Source of the DNA: an uncultured Clostridia bacterium
GTDB lineage: Bacteria; Bacillota; Clostridia; Christensenellales; Borkfalkiaceae
NCBI GenBank assembly: GCA_947589385.1
Contig: CANPZW010000001.1
Coordinates: 97,804 to 161,803, forward strand
Direction of reading: 5' to 3'
DNA length: 64,000 bases
The position numbers and the translations under genes are program-made. Of the stretch, positions 17,268-23,717 are shown piece after piece (positions within the stretch are counted from its first letter, which is position 1; each line of letters opens with the position of its first letter). The notes under the pieces are model-generated. The model was not told where the DNA came from. It made no database searches and worked only from the letters and a program-made list of their open reading frames with translations.

Positions 17268-17278
17268 AAGTTATTTTT

Positions 17279-17316
17279 AAAGCGCGGCGGACATCAATCG
17301 ATGTCCGCCGCGCTTT
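17279..17316 (+). terminator. Terminator between convergent plsY and PH-like gene
   Basis: A perfect 17-bp stem (17279-17295 with 17300-17316, core GCGCGGCGGACATC) and a 4-base loop. It sits between two convergent genes and probably serves both strands; the U-tracts are short. Confidence 0.75.
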
Positions 17317-17334
17317 AAATTATACGCTTATATA

Positions 17335-17817
17335 TTATTTTTTAAGCTCGTCGTCCGGGGAATTTTCTTTGGATTTTATCGAATATTCGATTTTTGGATT
17401 GCATTTAAGAATTTCGGTTATGAAATCTTCGTACCATTCGCTTTTTACCACAACCATTATGAAGGAAGAATCCTTGAAATGTACGGCAAGCTTGTTCGTT
17501 TCTCTGTCGAGAATAATGCTTTCTATGTTGTCCGTGTCGAACTTGCTTTTAATTATTCCGAAACTTGTTTTCAGCGTTTTGTCACCTACCGCATAGTAGG
17601 AAGAAACAAGCAGGCTTACCAAAATCACCGTTAAAAGCACGGAGACGAAGAACATAGCCGCATATCCTATAATGGGATAAACAATATTTGCGGAATTGTT
17701 GTAGCCGCCCGAAAGCACGTTATAAAGCGTAACGCCGAAAGCTGCGGCAGACAGGGCAAGTCCCAGCCAAATAAAGACTTTGGTCGTTGAGGTAAATTTG
17801 AATTTGAAAATCTTCAT
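17335..17817 (-). CDS. Small membrane protein with PH-like domain
   Basis: 160 residues. Two N-terminal membrane helices (about 13-33 and 45-70) are followed by a soluble beta-rich part whose DRETNKLAVHFKDSSFIMVVV stretch resembles bacterial PH-like domains. The arrangement is that of small bPH membrane proteins of unknown function. Its promoter (17824-17852) puts the start of transcription at the ATG. It ends 19 bases before the shared terminator. Family assignment is by general pattern, not a strict motif. Confidence 0.75.
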   Translation of the reverse strand: MKIFKFKFTSTTKVFIWLGLALSAAAFGVTLYNVLSGGYNNSANIVYPIIGYAAMFFVSVLLTVILVSLLVSSYYAVGDKTLKTSFGIIKSKFDTDNIESIILDRETNKLAVHFKDSSFIMVVVKSEWYEDFITEILKCNPKIEYSIKSKENSPDDELKK

Positions 17818-17823
17818 AGGTAT

Positions 17824-17852
17824 ATTATAATGCGTTCATACGTAAATTGCAA
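17824..17852 (-). promoter_or_regulatory. Promoter of the PH-like gene, predicted start on the ATG
   Basis: On the - strand, TTGCAA (17852-17847), 17 bases, TATAAT (17829-17824), then six bases (ATACCT) to the ATG at 17817. This is the same six-base spacing as at lspA and again leaves no leader. Confidence 0.75.
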
Positions 17853-17865
17853 CCAAATCCCGCCT

Positions 17866-17900
17866 TAAAAGCGCGGCTGCTTTACGCAGCCGCGCTTTTA
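17866..17900 (-). terminator. Terminator of the small secreted/anchored protein gene
   Basis: A perfect 15-bp stem (17866-17880 with 17886-17900, core AAAGCGCGGCTGC) with a 5-base loop, beginning 3 bases past the stop of the - strand gene at 17903. Confidence 0.75.
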
Positions 17901-17902
17901 AA

Positions 17903-18193
17903 TTACATGCCGTGGAATTTGAATATTCTGTTGCGGAAGTCGGCGGGAGAGGGAATCTCGAATCTGAATCTGATTGTTCCTTCACTGTTTTCCGAATTTT
18001 TTTCATCGGGACATTCGCCGCATCCATCGTTTTGGCGGGATTCGTCGGGGGAAACTTTATCGTCCGTGACGGGTTCGGAAATTTCGGTTGCGGTGCCTAC
18101 TGCGGCAAGTTTATTGACGCCCGCAGCCCAACCGGAACCGAATATCACGCACAAACCCAAAACCGAAGCTATAAAATAAAAAAACTTTTTCAT
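17903..18193 (-). CDS. Small membrane-anchored or secreted protein, unknown
   Basis: 96 residues from the ATG at 18193. An N-terminal hydrophobic segment (KKFFYFIASVLGLCVIFGSG) works as signal peptide or anchor, followed by an acidic, low-complexity region with two cysteines (NDGCGECPDEKN) and a C-terminal stretch RFRFEIPSPADFRN. I recognise no family. The start lacks a clear ribosome binding site; an upstream ATG at 18271 would add 26 residues and shift the hydrophobic segment inward, which is less likely. A terminator directly after the stop supports it as a real gene. Confidence 0.6.
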   Translation of the reverse strand: MKKFFYFIASVLGLCVIFGSGWAAGVNKLAAVGTATEISEPVTDDKVSPDESRQNDGCGECPDEKNSENSEGTIRFRFEIPSPADFRNRIFKFHGM

Positions 18194-18233
18194 ACAAACA
18201 GTATGTAAAATTAAAAAACTCTTATTCAAAAAC

Positions 18234-18262
18234 TTGCAAATTTTGCTAAATTTGTGTAAAAT
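18234..18262 (+). promoter_or_regulatory. Promoter of the TM1266/ABC importer operon
   Basis: TTGCAA at 18234-18239, 17 bases, TAAAAT at 18257-18262. The predicted start near 18269 gives a structured leader of about 104 bases. Confidence 0.7.
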
Positions 18263-18268
18263 AAAAAT

Positions 18269-18372
18269 CACCTGAACGCAAGGAGTATTCCGAGGGTAAA
18301 GGATTTAACCGTACGCCGCTTTTCCGCGGCAGAATCGGCTGTCTTTTTCCCTTCGTCAAGGAGGGTTTTTTT
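18269..18372 (+). promoter_or_regulatory. Structured 5' leader, candidate unassigned cis-regulatory RNA
   Basis: The leader contains a hairpin GCCGC-TTTTCC-GCGGC (18314-18329), outer complementary pieces CCGA (18290) and TCGG (18335), and a terminal hairpin CCCTTC-GTCAA-GGAGGG (18349-18365) followed directly by seven Ts and the ATG. That last hairpin is terminator-like and also sequesters the Shine-Dalgarno AAGGAGGG. No consensus for TPP, SAM, cobalamin, FMN, THF, purine, c-di-GMP or fluoride riboswitches is visible. It could be a riboswitch or protein-binding leader for the transported compound. Confidence 0.5.
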
Positions 18373-18621
18373 ATGACCGAAAACCGTATAGCCGTAATAA
18401 GCATAATCGCGGCGGAGAGGTCGCAAAGCGCCAAAATCAACGCAGTCTTGTCCGAATTCGGCGATTACGTGCTGGGCAGAATGGGAATACCTTACAAGGA
18501 TAAATCGGTATATATTATAAGCGTCGCAGTTGACGCCCCCGCGGAGGTCATAAACACCATAACGGGCAAGATAGGTCAGCTTGAAGGCGTTACGGCAAAA
18601 ACCCTTATGTCTAAATTTTAA
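18373..18621 (+). CDS. TM1266-family regulator (iron-only hydrogenase system regulator family)
   Basis: 82 residues. The pattern RIAVISIIAAERSQSAKINAVLSEFGDYVLGRMGIPY, then VYIISVAVDAPAEVINTITGKIGQLEGVTAKTLMS, matches the ACT-like TM1266 family. In other anaerobes such genes sit beside the hydrogenase maturation genes hydE/hydF/hydG and are proposed regulators. No hydrogenase gene is in this window; here the gene leads an ABC importer operon and lies behind a structured leader, so it may sense or respond to the imported ligand. Start fixed by AAGGAGGG and ATG 18373. Confidence 0.85.
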   Translation: MTENRIAVISIIAAERSQSAKINAVLSEFGDYVLGRMGIPYKDKSVYIISVAVDAPAEVINTITGKIGQLEGVTAKTLMSKF

Positions 18622-18633
18622 AAAAATTTTTGA

Positions 18634-18656
18634 GGCGGAAGGGTATCCCTGACGCC
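18634..18656 (+). promoter_or_regulatory. Intergenic hairpin with tandem G-A mismatches before the binding-protein gene
   Basis: GGCG-GA-AGGG-TAT-CCCT-GA-CGCC: two 4-bp helices separated by a 2x2 internal loop able to form tandem sheared G-A pairs. It ends just upstream of the ribosome binding site AAAGGAG of the binding protein and may tune its translation or stabilise the downstream mRNA. Confidence 0.5.
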
Positions 18657-18670
18657 GAAAGGAGAAAATT

Positions 18671-19735
18671 ATGAAAAAAATCTTTGCAACACTTTTCTGC
18701 GCGGTTCTTGCCGCGCTGGCAATCTGCGGCTTTGCCGCTTGTACTCCCGAAGGGGAAAATCCGAACAACGGCGGCGTATTAAGTCCCGTTAATCTTGTGG
18801 CTCTTTCCGCCGCGACCGACGTCGTTGCGCGCGACGATATCGATTATTTCGTCGTGGCAGAACCTGCGGCAAGCGTGCGCGTAAAAGCAACCGCAGGCGC
18901 GGAAAACAAGCTTAATTTCGTAGGGGATTTGCAAAAGCTTTACGGCGGCGAAAACGGATATCCCCAGGCGGTAATCGTGGCGAAAAACAATCTTTTCGGA
19001 AGCAAGGCTTTGGAGAATTTCGTTGACGCGCTTACGCGTAATTCCCAATGGCTTGCGGCGGAGGATACGGAAATTTCCGATATCGTAAACGCGGTTAAAG
19101 ACCATATTACCGAGGGCATGACTTCCTCGCTCAACGAAAAAAATCTCACGAAAGAAGTCATAGCGAATTGCGGGATAAGATTTTCGAAAGCGGACGCCGA
19201 CAAGCAGGACGTAAAAAGTTTTTTAACGGCGTTGAAAGCCGTACAGCCCGCCGTAAACAACAGTCCTGCGGATAAATTCTTCTGGAACGGCACCCTTCCC
19301 GAAGAGGAAAGCGCGCTTGAAGAAATTTCCGTTTACGCTCCCGACGGCGCGCCCGCGCTTGCGCTTGCGGGGCTTATGGCGGGGCAGGTTGAAACGGAAA
19401 ACGTAGCGAAGACGATAAATTACAATATCGTTGACGCCACGACAATTCAGACCTTTGTAACGGGCGCCGAACCCCGCGCGGATATATGTATTTTACCCGT
19501 CAATCTTGCCTCCAATCTTTTGGGTACGGGCGATAATTATACAATGCTCGGCACTGTTACGCACGGGAATCTGTTCATTCTTTCCGCAAAGACCAACGAA
19601 GAAATTACTGCGGAAAATATTTCACAGCTCCGCGGCAAAACGGTGGGGGTAGTCAATCTTGCCGCCGTCCCGGGGCTTACATTTAAGCTTATATTAAATA
19701 AATACGGTATAAGCTTCGACGCTCCCCAGGCTTAA
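18671..19735 (+). CDS. ABC importer substrate-binding lipoprotein (NMT1/THI5-like), halves in circularly permuted order
   Basis: 354 residues with a lipoprotein signal (lipobox FAAC, Cys24), so anchored outside the membrane. After the signal, residues about 36-205 hold what is normally the C-terminal half of such binding proteins: DYFVVAEPAAS, FVGDLQKLYG, GYPQAVIVAKN, LTEGMTSSLN and VIANCGIRF. Residues about 215-354 then hold what is normally the N-terminal half: EISVYAPDGAPALALAG, ADICILPVNLASNLLG, VTHGNLFIL and GKTVGVVNLAAVPGLTFK. Total length equals one normal protein, so this is a permutation, not a fusion or truncation. The permease start overlaps the stop by one base. Substrate unknown; thiamine-precursor-like compounds are one option from the family. 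Confidence 0.85.
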   Translation: MKKIFATLFCAVLAALAICGFAACTPEGENPNNGGVLSPVNLVALSAATDVVARDDIDYFVVAEPAASVRVKATAGAENKLNFVGDLQKLYGGENGYPQAVIVAKNNLFGSKALENFVDALTRNSQWLAAEDTEISDIVNAVKDHITEGMTSSLNEKNLTKEVIANCGIRFSKADADKQDVKSFLTALKAVQPAVNNSPADKFFWNGTLPEEESALEEISVYAPDGAPALALAGLMAGQVETENVAKTINYNIVDATTIQTFVTGAEPRADICILPVNLASNLLGTGDNYTMLGTVTHGNLFILSAKTNEEITAENISQLRGKTVGVVNLAAVPGLTFKLILNKYGISFDAPQA

Positions 19736-20520
19736 TGAAGAGGTTTTTTACACAAAGAAAACTTAATATTTTAATTTCGGCGCTGGCGGTAGCGGTTATG
19801 TGGGCGGTTTGGATAATCGCTTACTATGCGGTAGGCAACGATTATATAATCCCGTCTTTCCGCGATACCTTTTTAAGCGTTTTCGAAGAATGTCTTTTCA
19901 AGAGCGGGTTTTGGATAAGCTTTTTGAATACCCTTTTGCGTACCCTCTGTGCATTTGCCGTTTCTTTCGCTATCGCCTCGCTGCTCGCCGTACCCGGCGC
20001 GCTGTTTCCCGGATTTAATGCGTTCGTAAAGCCTTTTACGGTTTTTTTGCGCACTTTGCCTACGCTTGCGGTGATTCTGCTCTTATTGATATGGACGAAT
20101 CCGCGCGTTGCGCCCGTAGTCGTTACGGTGCTTGTGCTGTTCCCCGTTATCCATGCGAGGATTTACGCCGCCGTGTCGGGTATAGACGACGGAGTGCGCC
20201 ATACGTTAAAGGTTTATGGCGTCAAAAAAAGCGTTGCGGTTTTCAGAATATATCTGCCTATGATTTCGCCTTCCCTTCTCTCACAGACGGGTGCGGATAT
20301 TTCGTTGGGCTTGAAAGTAATGATTTCCGCGGAAGTGCTTGCAAGCACATATAAATCGCTGGGGGGGATGATGCAGGAGGCGCGCCTGTTTCTTGAAATG
20401 CCGCGGCTTGCCGCGCTCACCCTGCTGGCTGTGCTTATAGGGCTTGTCATAGACGTGGCTTTTACGTCGCTTGCCCGCCTTACAGACAAGTGGGCGAGAA
20501 AGGATGGCGTCAATGATTGA
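19735..20520 (+). CDS. ABC importer permease (BPD_transp_1 type)
   Basis: 261 residues with about six membrane helices. The region VYGVKKSVAVFRIYLPMISPSLLSQTGADISLGLK corresponds to the EAA loop that contacts the ATPase, as in SsuC/ThiX-type permeases. The ATG overlaps the stop of the binding protein, and the 3' end overlaps the ATPase gene by 8 bases, so the three importer genes are translationally linked. Confidence 0.9.
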   Translation: MKRFFTQRKLNILISALAVAVMWAVWIIAYYAVGNDYIIPSFRDTFLSVFEECLFKSGFWISFLNTLLRTLCAFAVSFAIASLLAVPGALFPGFNAFVKPFTVFLRTLPTLAVILLLLIWTNPRVAPVVVTVLVLFPVIHARIYAAVSGIDDGVRHTLKVYGVKKSVAVFRIYLPMISPSLLSQTGADISLGLKVMISAEVLASTYKSLGGMMQEARLFLEMPRLAALTLLAVLIGLVIDVAFTSLARLTDKWARKDGVND

Positions 20521-21172
20521 AATTGAAAACTTTTCCAAAAGCTACGGCGCGAATACGGTTTATAAAAATTTCGGGCTCTCGCTCGAAGAAGGGAAGATAA
20601 CCTGCCTTCTCGGCGCAAGCGGAAGCGGAAAAACAACATTGCTCAACGCGATAGCAGGGCTTATAAAATATGAGGGGGAGCTTCCCAAGCTGAAATGTTC
20701 TTATATATTCCAAAACCCTCAGCTTATTCCCAACCTGACCGTCCGCGGCAATCTTTCGCTTATATGCTCCGACGGGGCAAAAATCGACGATATGCTTGAA
20801 AGAGTGGGACTTTCCGATAAGGCGGCAAGATATCCCGTAAATCTTTCGGGTGGGGAAGCGCGCCGCGTTGCGATAGCGCGCGCTTTCCTTTACGAAAGCG
20901 ACATTCTTCTTATGGACGAACCATTTTCATCCCTCGATTTGAAGTTGAAATACAGAATGTTGGATTTGTTTTTCGAAATATGGCGCAAAGACCGCCGCAC
21001 CGTTTTGATGGTCACTCACGACGTCGATGAAGCCGTGAAGGCGGCGCACAGAATACTTATCCTGTCGGACGGAAAGATAATCAACGACTTCACTCCGGAG
21101 GGAGAAGTTCCTCGCGATTTGTCTGATTGCGCGCCCGTCCGTGAAAAGACAGTGCAATTATTACTTAATTAA
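20513..21172 (+). CDS. ABC importer ATPase
   Basis: 219 residues from ATG 20513, chosen because GAAAGGA precedes it at proper spacing; an in-frame ATG at 20504 lies inside that site. Walker A GASGSGKTT (about 36-44), signature NLSGGEARRVAIARAF, Walker B ILLMDEPFSSLD, switch VTHDVDEA. Length and motifs fit SsuB/ThiZ-type ATPases that energise NMT1-like importers. Last gene of the TM1266-led operon. Confidence 0.93.
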   Translation: MIEIENFSKSYGANTVYKNFGLSLEEGKITCLLGASGSGKTTLLNAIAGLIKYEGELPKLKCSYIFQNPQLIPNLTVRGNLSLICSDGAKIDDMLERVGLSDKAARYPVNLSGGEARRVAIARAFLYESDILLMDEPFSSLDLKLKYRMLDLFFEIWRKDRRTVLMVTHDVDEAVKAAHRILILSDGKIINDFTPEGEVPRDLSDCAPVREKTVQLLLN

Positions 21173-21184
21173 CCCTTTATTCGC

Positions 21185-21213
21185 TTGACTTTGCAAAAGC
21201 GAGATTCTATAAT
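21185..21213 (+). promoter_or_regulatory. Sigma-A promoter of mscL
   Basis: TTGACT at 21185-21190, 17 bases, TATAAT at 21208-21213; the leader is about 20 bases with CAGGGGTG as ribosome binding site. Confidence 0.85.
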
Positions 21214-21240
21214 ATCCTTATAAAAAACAGGGGTGAATAA

Positions 21241-21831
21241 ATGAAAAAATTCTTCGGTGAATTTAAAAAGTTCATTCAGCGCGGAAACGTTATCGACCTT
21301 GCCGTCGGCGTAATTATCGGCGGCGCTTTCAGTGCAATCGTTACGGCGTTGACGAACAACATCTTAATGCCCATAATCAACTGGGTACTTCTTATGATTA
21401 CGGGCGGAAAAGGGCTGGACTCGATTTACACCTATCTCGATAAGAAGTTTGTGGTAAACGAGCTCGGCGTGGAAACGGATGTGATTGACCTTACCAACTC
21501 GATTTATATCGATTGGGGCGCATTTATAACCGCGATAATCAACTTCATTCTCATTGCGTTGGTGGTATTTTTGATTGTTAAGGCAATCAACAATCTTAAC
21601 GAAGGCGTCCAAAAGCAGAAAGCAAAGTACGCTCCTTTGACGAAAGAAGAAGTCCGCAATCTGAAATCGGAAGGCAAGTCACAAGCCGAAATAGTAGCTG
21701 TGGCGGCAGCACGCAAAGCCGAAGAGGAAGAAGCTGCCAAAAAGGCTGCCGAAGAAGCGGCTGCAAACGCTCCCGAAACAGAACAACAGCTTCTTTGCGA
21801 AATCCGCGACCTTTTGAAAGCGCAGAAGTAA
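21241..21831 (+). CDS. mscL: Large-conductance mechanosensitive channel MscL, extended C-terminus
   Basis: Pressure-relief channel in the cytoplasmic membrane. 196 residues against a usual 120-150. The N-terminal amphipathic helix and first helix are standard (KKFFGEFKKFIQRGNVIDLAVGVIIGGAF), and the second helix is AFITAIINFILIALVVFLIVKAIN. The tail (about 125-196) is long and helical, with an Ala/Glu/Lys-rich stretch (AARKAEEEEAAKKAAEEAA) that may form a coiled coil, and ends in LLCEIRDLLKAQ. The extracellular loop between the helices is also enlarged. Confidence 0.95.
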   Translation: MKKFFGEFKKFIQRGNVIDLAVGVIIGGAFSAIVTALTNNILMPIINWVLLMITGGKGLDSIYTYLDKKFVVNELGVETDVIDLTNSIYIDWGAFITAIINFILIALVVFLIVKAINNLNEGVQKQKAKYAPLTKEEVRNLKSEGKSQAEIVAVAAARKAEEEEAAKKAAEEAAANAPETEQQLLCEIRDLLKAQK

Positions 21832-21848
21832 TTTAAAACCAAATAACG

Positions 21849-21880
21849 CCGCCCGCAGACGCTGCGGGCGGTTTAAACTT
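21849..21880 (+). terminator. Terminator of mscL
   Basis: A 10-bp stem CCGCCCGCAG/CTGCGGGCGG (21849-21858 with 21862-21871), ACG loop, then TTTAAACTTT. The 160 bases that follow, up to the - strand gene, hold no gene; a TATAAT at 21990-21995 has no good -35. Confidence 0.8.
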
Positions 21881-22034
21881 TCTATTTCAATCTGGTTGTC
21901 AAGTATTTGAAGGGTGAAATTGTAAAATTTATGTAGATAAATTTTTATAAAACCGCTTTCAAACATTTTATTTCGGCTTGAAATTATGTTATAATTTATC
22001 CGTGATATTTTCCGCGCTGCCGGACTTTTAAAAA

Positions 22035-22361
22035 CTATATAATAAAGAACGTAAAGCCGGAGCGGAAAGCGACGATGAAAAAATAGATATTCAAAACCCC
22101 TAGAACGGGAAGCAGAATCATAAGCAGCAGGTTTTTAAGGCGGTAACGCATTATGAACATGCTTATATAAAGGGCGATAGCCCCGCCGAGAATGGCGGTT
22201 AAAATAATTTTTCCGTCCCCCGATTTCGGCGTATCGCCGTCGCCGTATTCGTCGCGCTGCGATTTAAGGAGTATCACAGCGTAAAAATTGACAGCGGCTA
22301 TATAGACCCCGAACAGAACGTAAAGCAAAATCATAAAAAAAGTATGCCCTTTTTTCGGCAT
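22035..22361 (-). CDS. Small integral membrane protein, unknown
   Basis: 108 residues with about three to four membrane spans (FFMILLYVLFGVYIAAVNFYA, ILTAILGGAIALYISMFIM, LLLMILLPVLGVLNIYFFIVA) separated by a charged loop (KSQRDEYGDGDTPKSGDGK). Codon choice matches neighbouring genes. The start codon is only 20 bases from the divergent purE, so any purE promoter must lie inside this gene or beyond it. No family recognised. Confidence 0.75.
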   Translation of the reverse strand: MPKKGHTFFMILLYVLFGVYIAAVNFYAVILLKSQRDEYGDGDTPKSGDGKIILTAILGGAIALYISMFIMRYRLKNLLLMILLPVLGVLNIYFFIVAFRSGFTFFII

Positions 22362-22381
22362 TTTAAATACGGAGAAGAATT

Positions 22382-22879
22382 ATGGCAAAAGCAGCAATTG
22401 TAATGGGCAGCAAATCCGACTTTCCCGTCGTAAAACCCGCGGTTGAGGTTTTGAAAAAATTCGGCGTGGAAACGGAAGTCCGGGTAATTTCCGCGCACCG
22501 CACTCCCGAAGAAGCGCACGAATTTTCCGCAACGGCAAGAGAACGCGGGCTCGAAGTCATTATCTGCGCCGCGGGCAAGGCCGCGCATCTCGGCGGCGTG
22601 ATTGCCGCGGGCACTACTCTGCCCGTGATAGGTTTACCCGTAAAAACGGATATGATGGGCGGGCTGGACAGCCTTCTTTCCATAGTTCAGATGCCCTCTG
22701 GCATACCCGTCGCCACGGTGGGCGTGAATGGTGGGGAGAACGCGGGGCTTCTCGCCTTGCAGATTCTCGGCGTCAAATATCCCGAAATAGCGGAAAAGCT
22801 TTCCGTCTATAAGGCGGACATGAGGAAAAAGATAAATTCAGACGACGCCTTGCTGCAATCCGAGTTGGAGCAGCTTTAA
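22382..22879 (+). CDS. purE: N5-carboxyaminoimidazole ribonucleotide mutase / AIR carboxylase
   Basis: 165 residues with VMGSKSDFPV, ISAHRTPEEA and AAGKAAHLGGVIAAGTTLPVIGLPV, the PurE phosphate- and substrate-binding motifs. It makes CAIR in IMP synthesis. No purK occurs in the operon, so either purK lies elsewhere or this enzyme carboxylates AIR directly (class II); sequence by eye does not decide. First gene of the pur operon; GGAGAAG precedes the ATG. No purine riboswitch or clear promoter was found upstream. Confidence 0.95.
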   Translation: MAKAAIVMGSKSDFPVVKPAVEVLKKFGVETEVRVISAHRTPEEAHEFSATARERGLEVIICAAGKAAHLGGVIAAGTTLPVIGLPVKTDMMGGLDSLLSIVQMPSGIPVATVGVNGGENAGLLALQILGVKYPEIAEKLSVYKADMRKKINSDDALLQSELEQL

Positions 22880-22885
22880 AACCTT

Positions 22886-22911
22886 ACCCGCAGTATGCCT
22901 GCGGGTTTTAT
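22886..22911 (+). terminator. Hairpin between purE and purC
   Basis: ACCCGCAG-TATGC-CTGCGGGT (22886-22893 with 22899-22906) followed by TTTATAACTTTTT. It may reduce read-through from purE into the rest of the operon or act as an mRNA stabiliser. Confidence 0.6.
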
Positions 22912-22960
22912 AACTTTTTAAAATACCGTAAAACGGAAAAGATATTCAAGGAGAAATTTT

Positions 22961-23680
22961 ATGCAGAAAAAGGAACAGCTTTACGAAGGCAAGGCAAAAA
23001 AAGTGTTTGCGACAGAGAACCCCGACTACGTCATCGTATCTTATAAGGACGACGCCACGGCGTTCAACGGGCTTAAAAAGGGCACGATATCCGGCAAGGG
23101 CGTCATAAACAACAAAATGAGCAATATGATGATGTCCATGCTTGAAAAGAAGGGTATTCCCACGCACTTTGTGGAACAATTAAGCGACAGGGACACCGTC
23201 GTCAAAAAAGTGCAGATTGTTCCTTTGGAAGTAATAATAAGAAACGTTGCCGCGGGCAGTTTTTCAAAGCGTTACGGCGTGCCCGAAGGCACATTGTTTT
23301 CCGCGCCCACAATAGAATTTTCCTATAAAAACGACGATTTGGGCGACCCGCTTATAAACGATTATCACGCGCTTGCGCTTAACCTCGCCACGAAAGAGGA
23401 AATCGAAACCATAAAGAAAATGGCGTTTGCCGTAAACGACGCAATGAAAGCTTTCTTTAAGGAACTGAATATAGACCTTATAGATTTCAAACTCGAATTC
23501 GGCAGATTCAAGGGTCAGATTCTGCTTGCAGACGAAATTTCTCCCGATACCTGCCGCTTCTGGGAAGCGGGCACGTGGGATACAACTAAGCATGTTAGCC
23601 TCGATAAGGACAGATTCCGCCGTGACCTCGGCGGCGTAGAGGACGCGTACGCGGAAATTTTCAAGAGAATAGGCGGCTGA
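22961..23680 (+). CDS. purC: SAICAR synthetase
   Basis: Joins CAIR and aspartate using ATP. 239 residues. Family motifs: [20 protein letters not shown], the [15 protein letters not shown] block, and [13 protein letters not shown]. An AAGGAGAAA site lies before the ATG. Position in the purE-C-F-M-N-H-D-L order is normal for Clostridia. Confidence 0.97.
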   Translation: MQKKEQLYEGKAKKVFATENPDYVIVSYKDDATAFNGLKKGTISGKGVINNKMSNMMMSMLEKKGIPTHFVEQLSDRDTVVKKVQIVPLEVIIRNVAAGSFSKRYGVPEGTLFSAPTIEFSYKNDDLGDPLINDYHALALNLATKEEIETIKKMAFAVNDAMKAFFKELNIDLIDFKLEFGRFKGQILLADEISPDTCRFWEAGTWDTTKHVSLDKDRFRRDLGGVEDAYAEIFKRIGG

Positions 23681-23717
23681 AATTAAAAAAAATCGGTATT
23701 AAATCGGTATAAAAAAT

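Noticed and set aside
17912..18208. A 98-codon + strand open frame overlapping the small anchored protein
   Set aside because: The - strand frame has a proper signal-like N-terminus and a terminator; the + frame has neither.
18269..18372. TPP riboswitch
   Set aside because: Neither CTGAGA nor the ACC..GAACCTGATC elements occur.
22361..22382. Purine riboswitch or PurR box before purE
   Set aside because: The gap is 20 bases and no aptamer core or box is visible further upstream.
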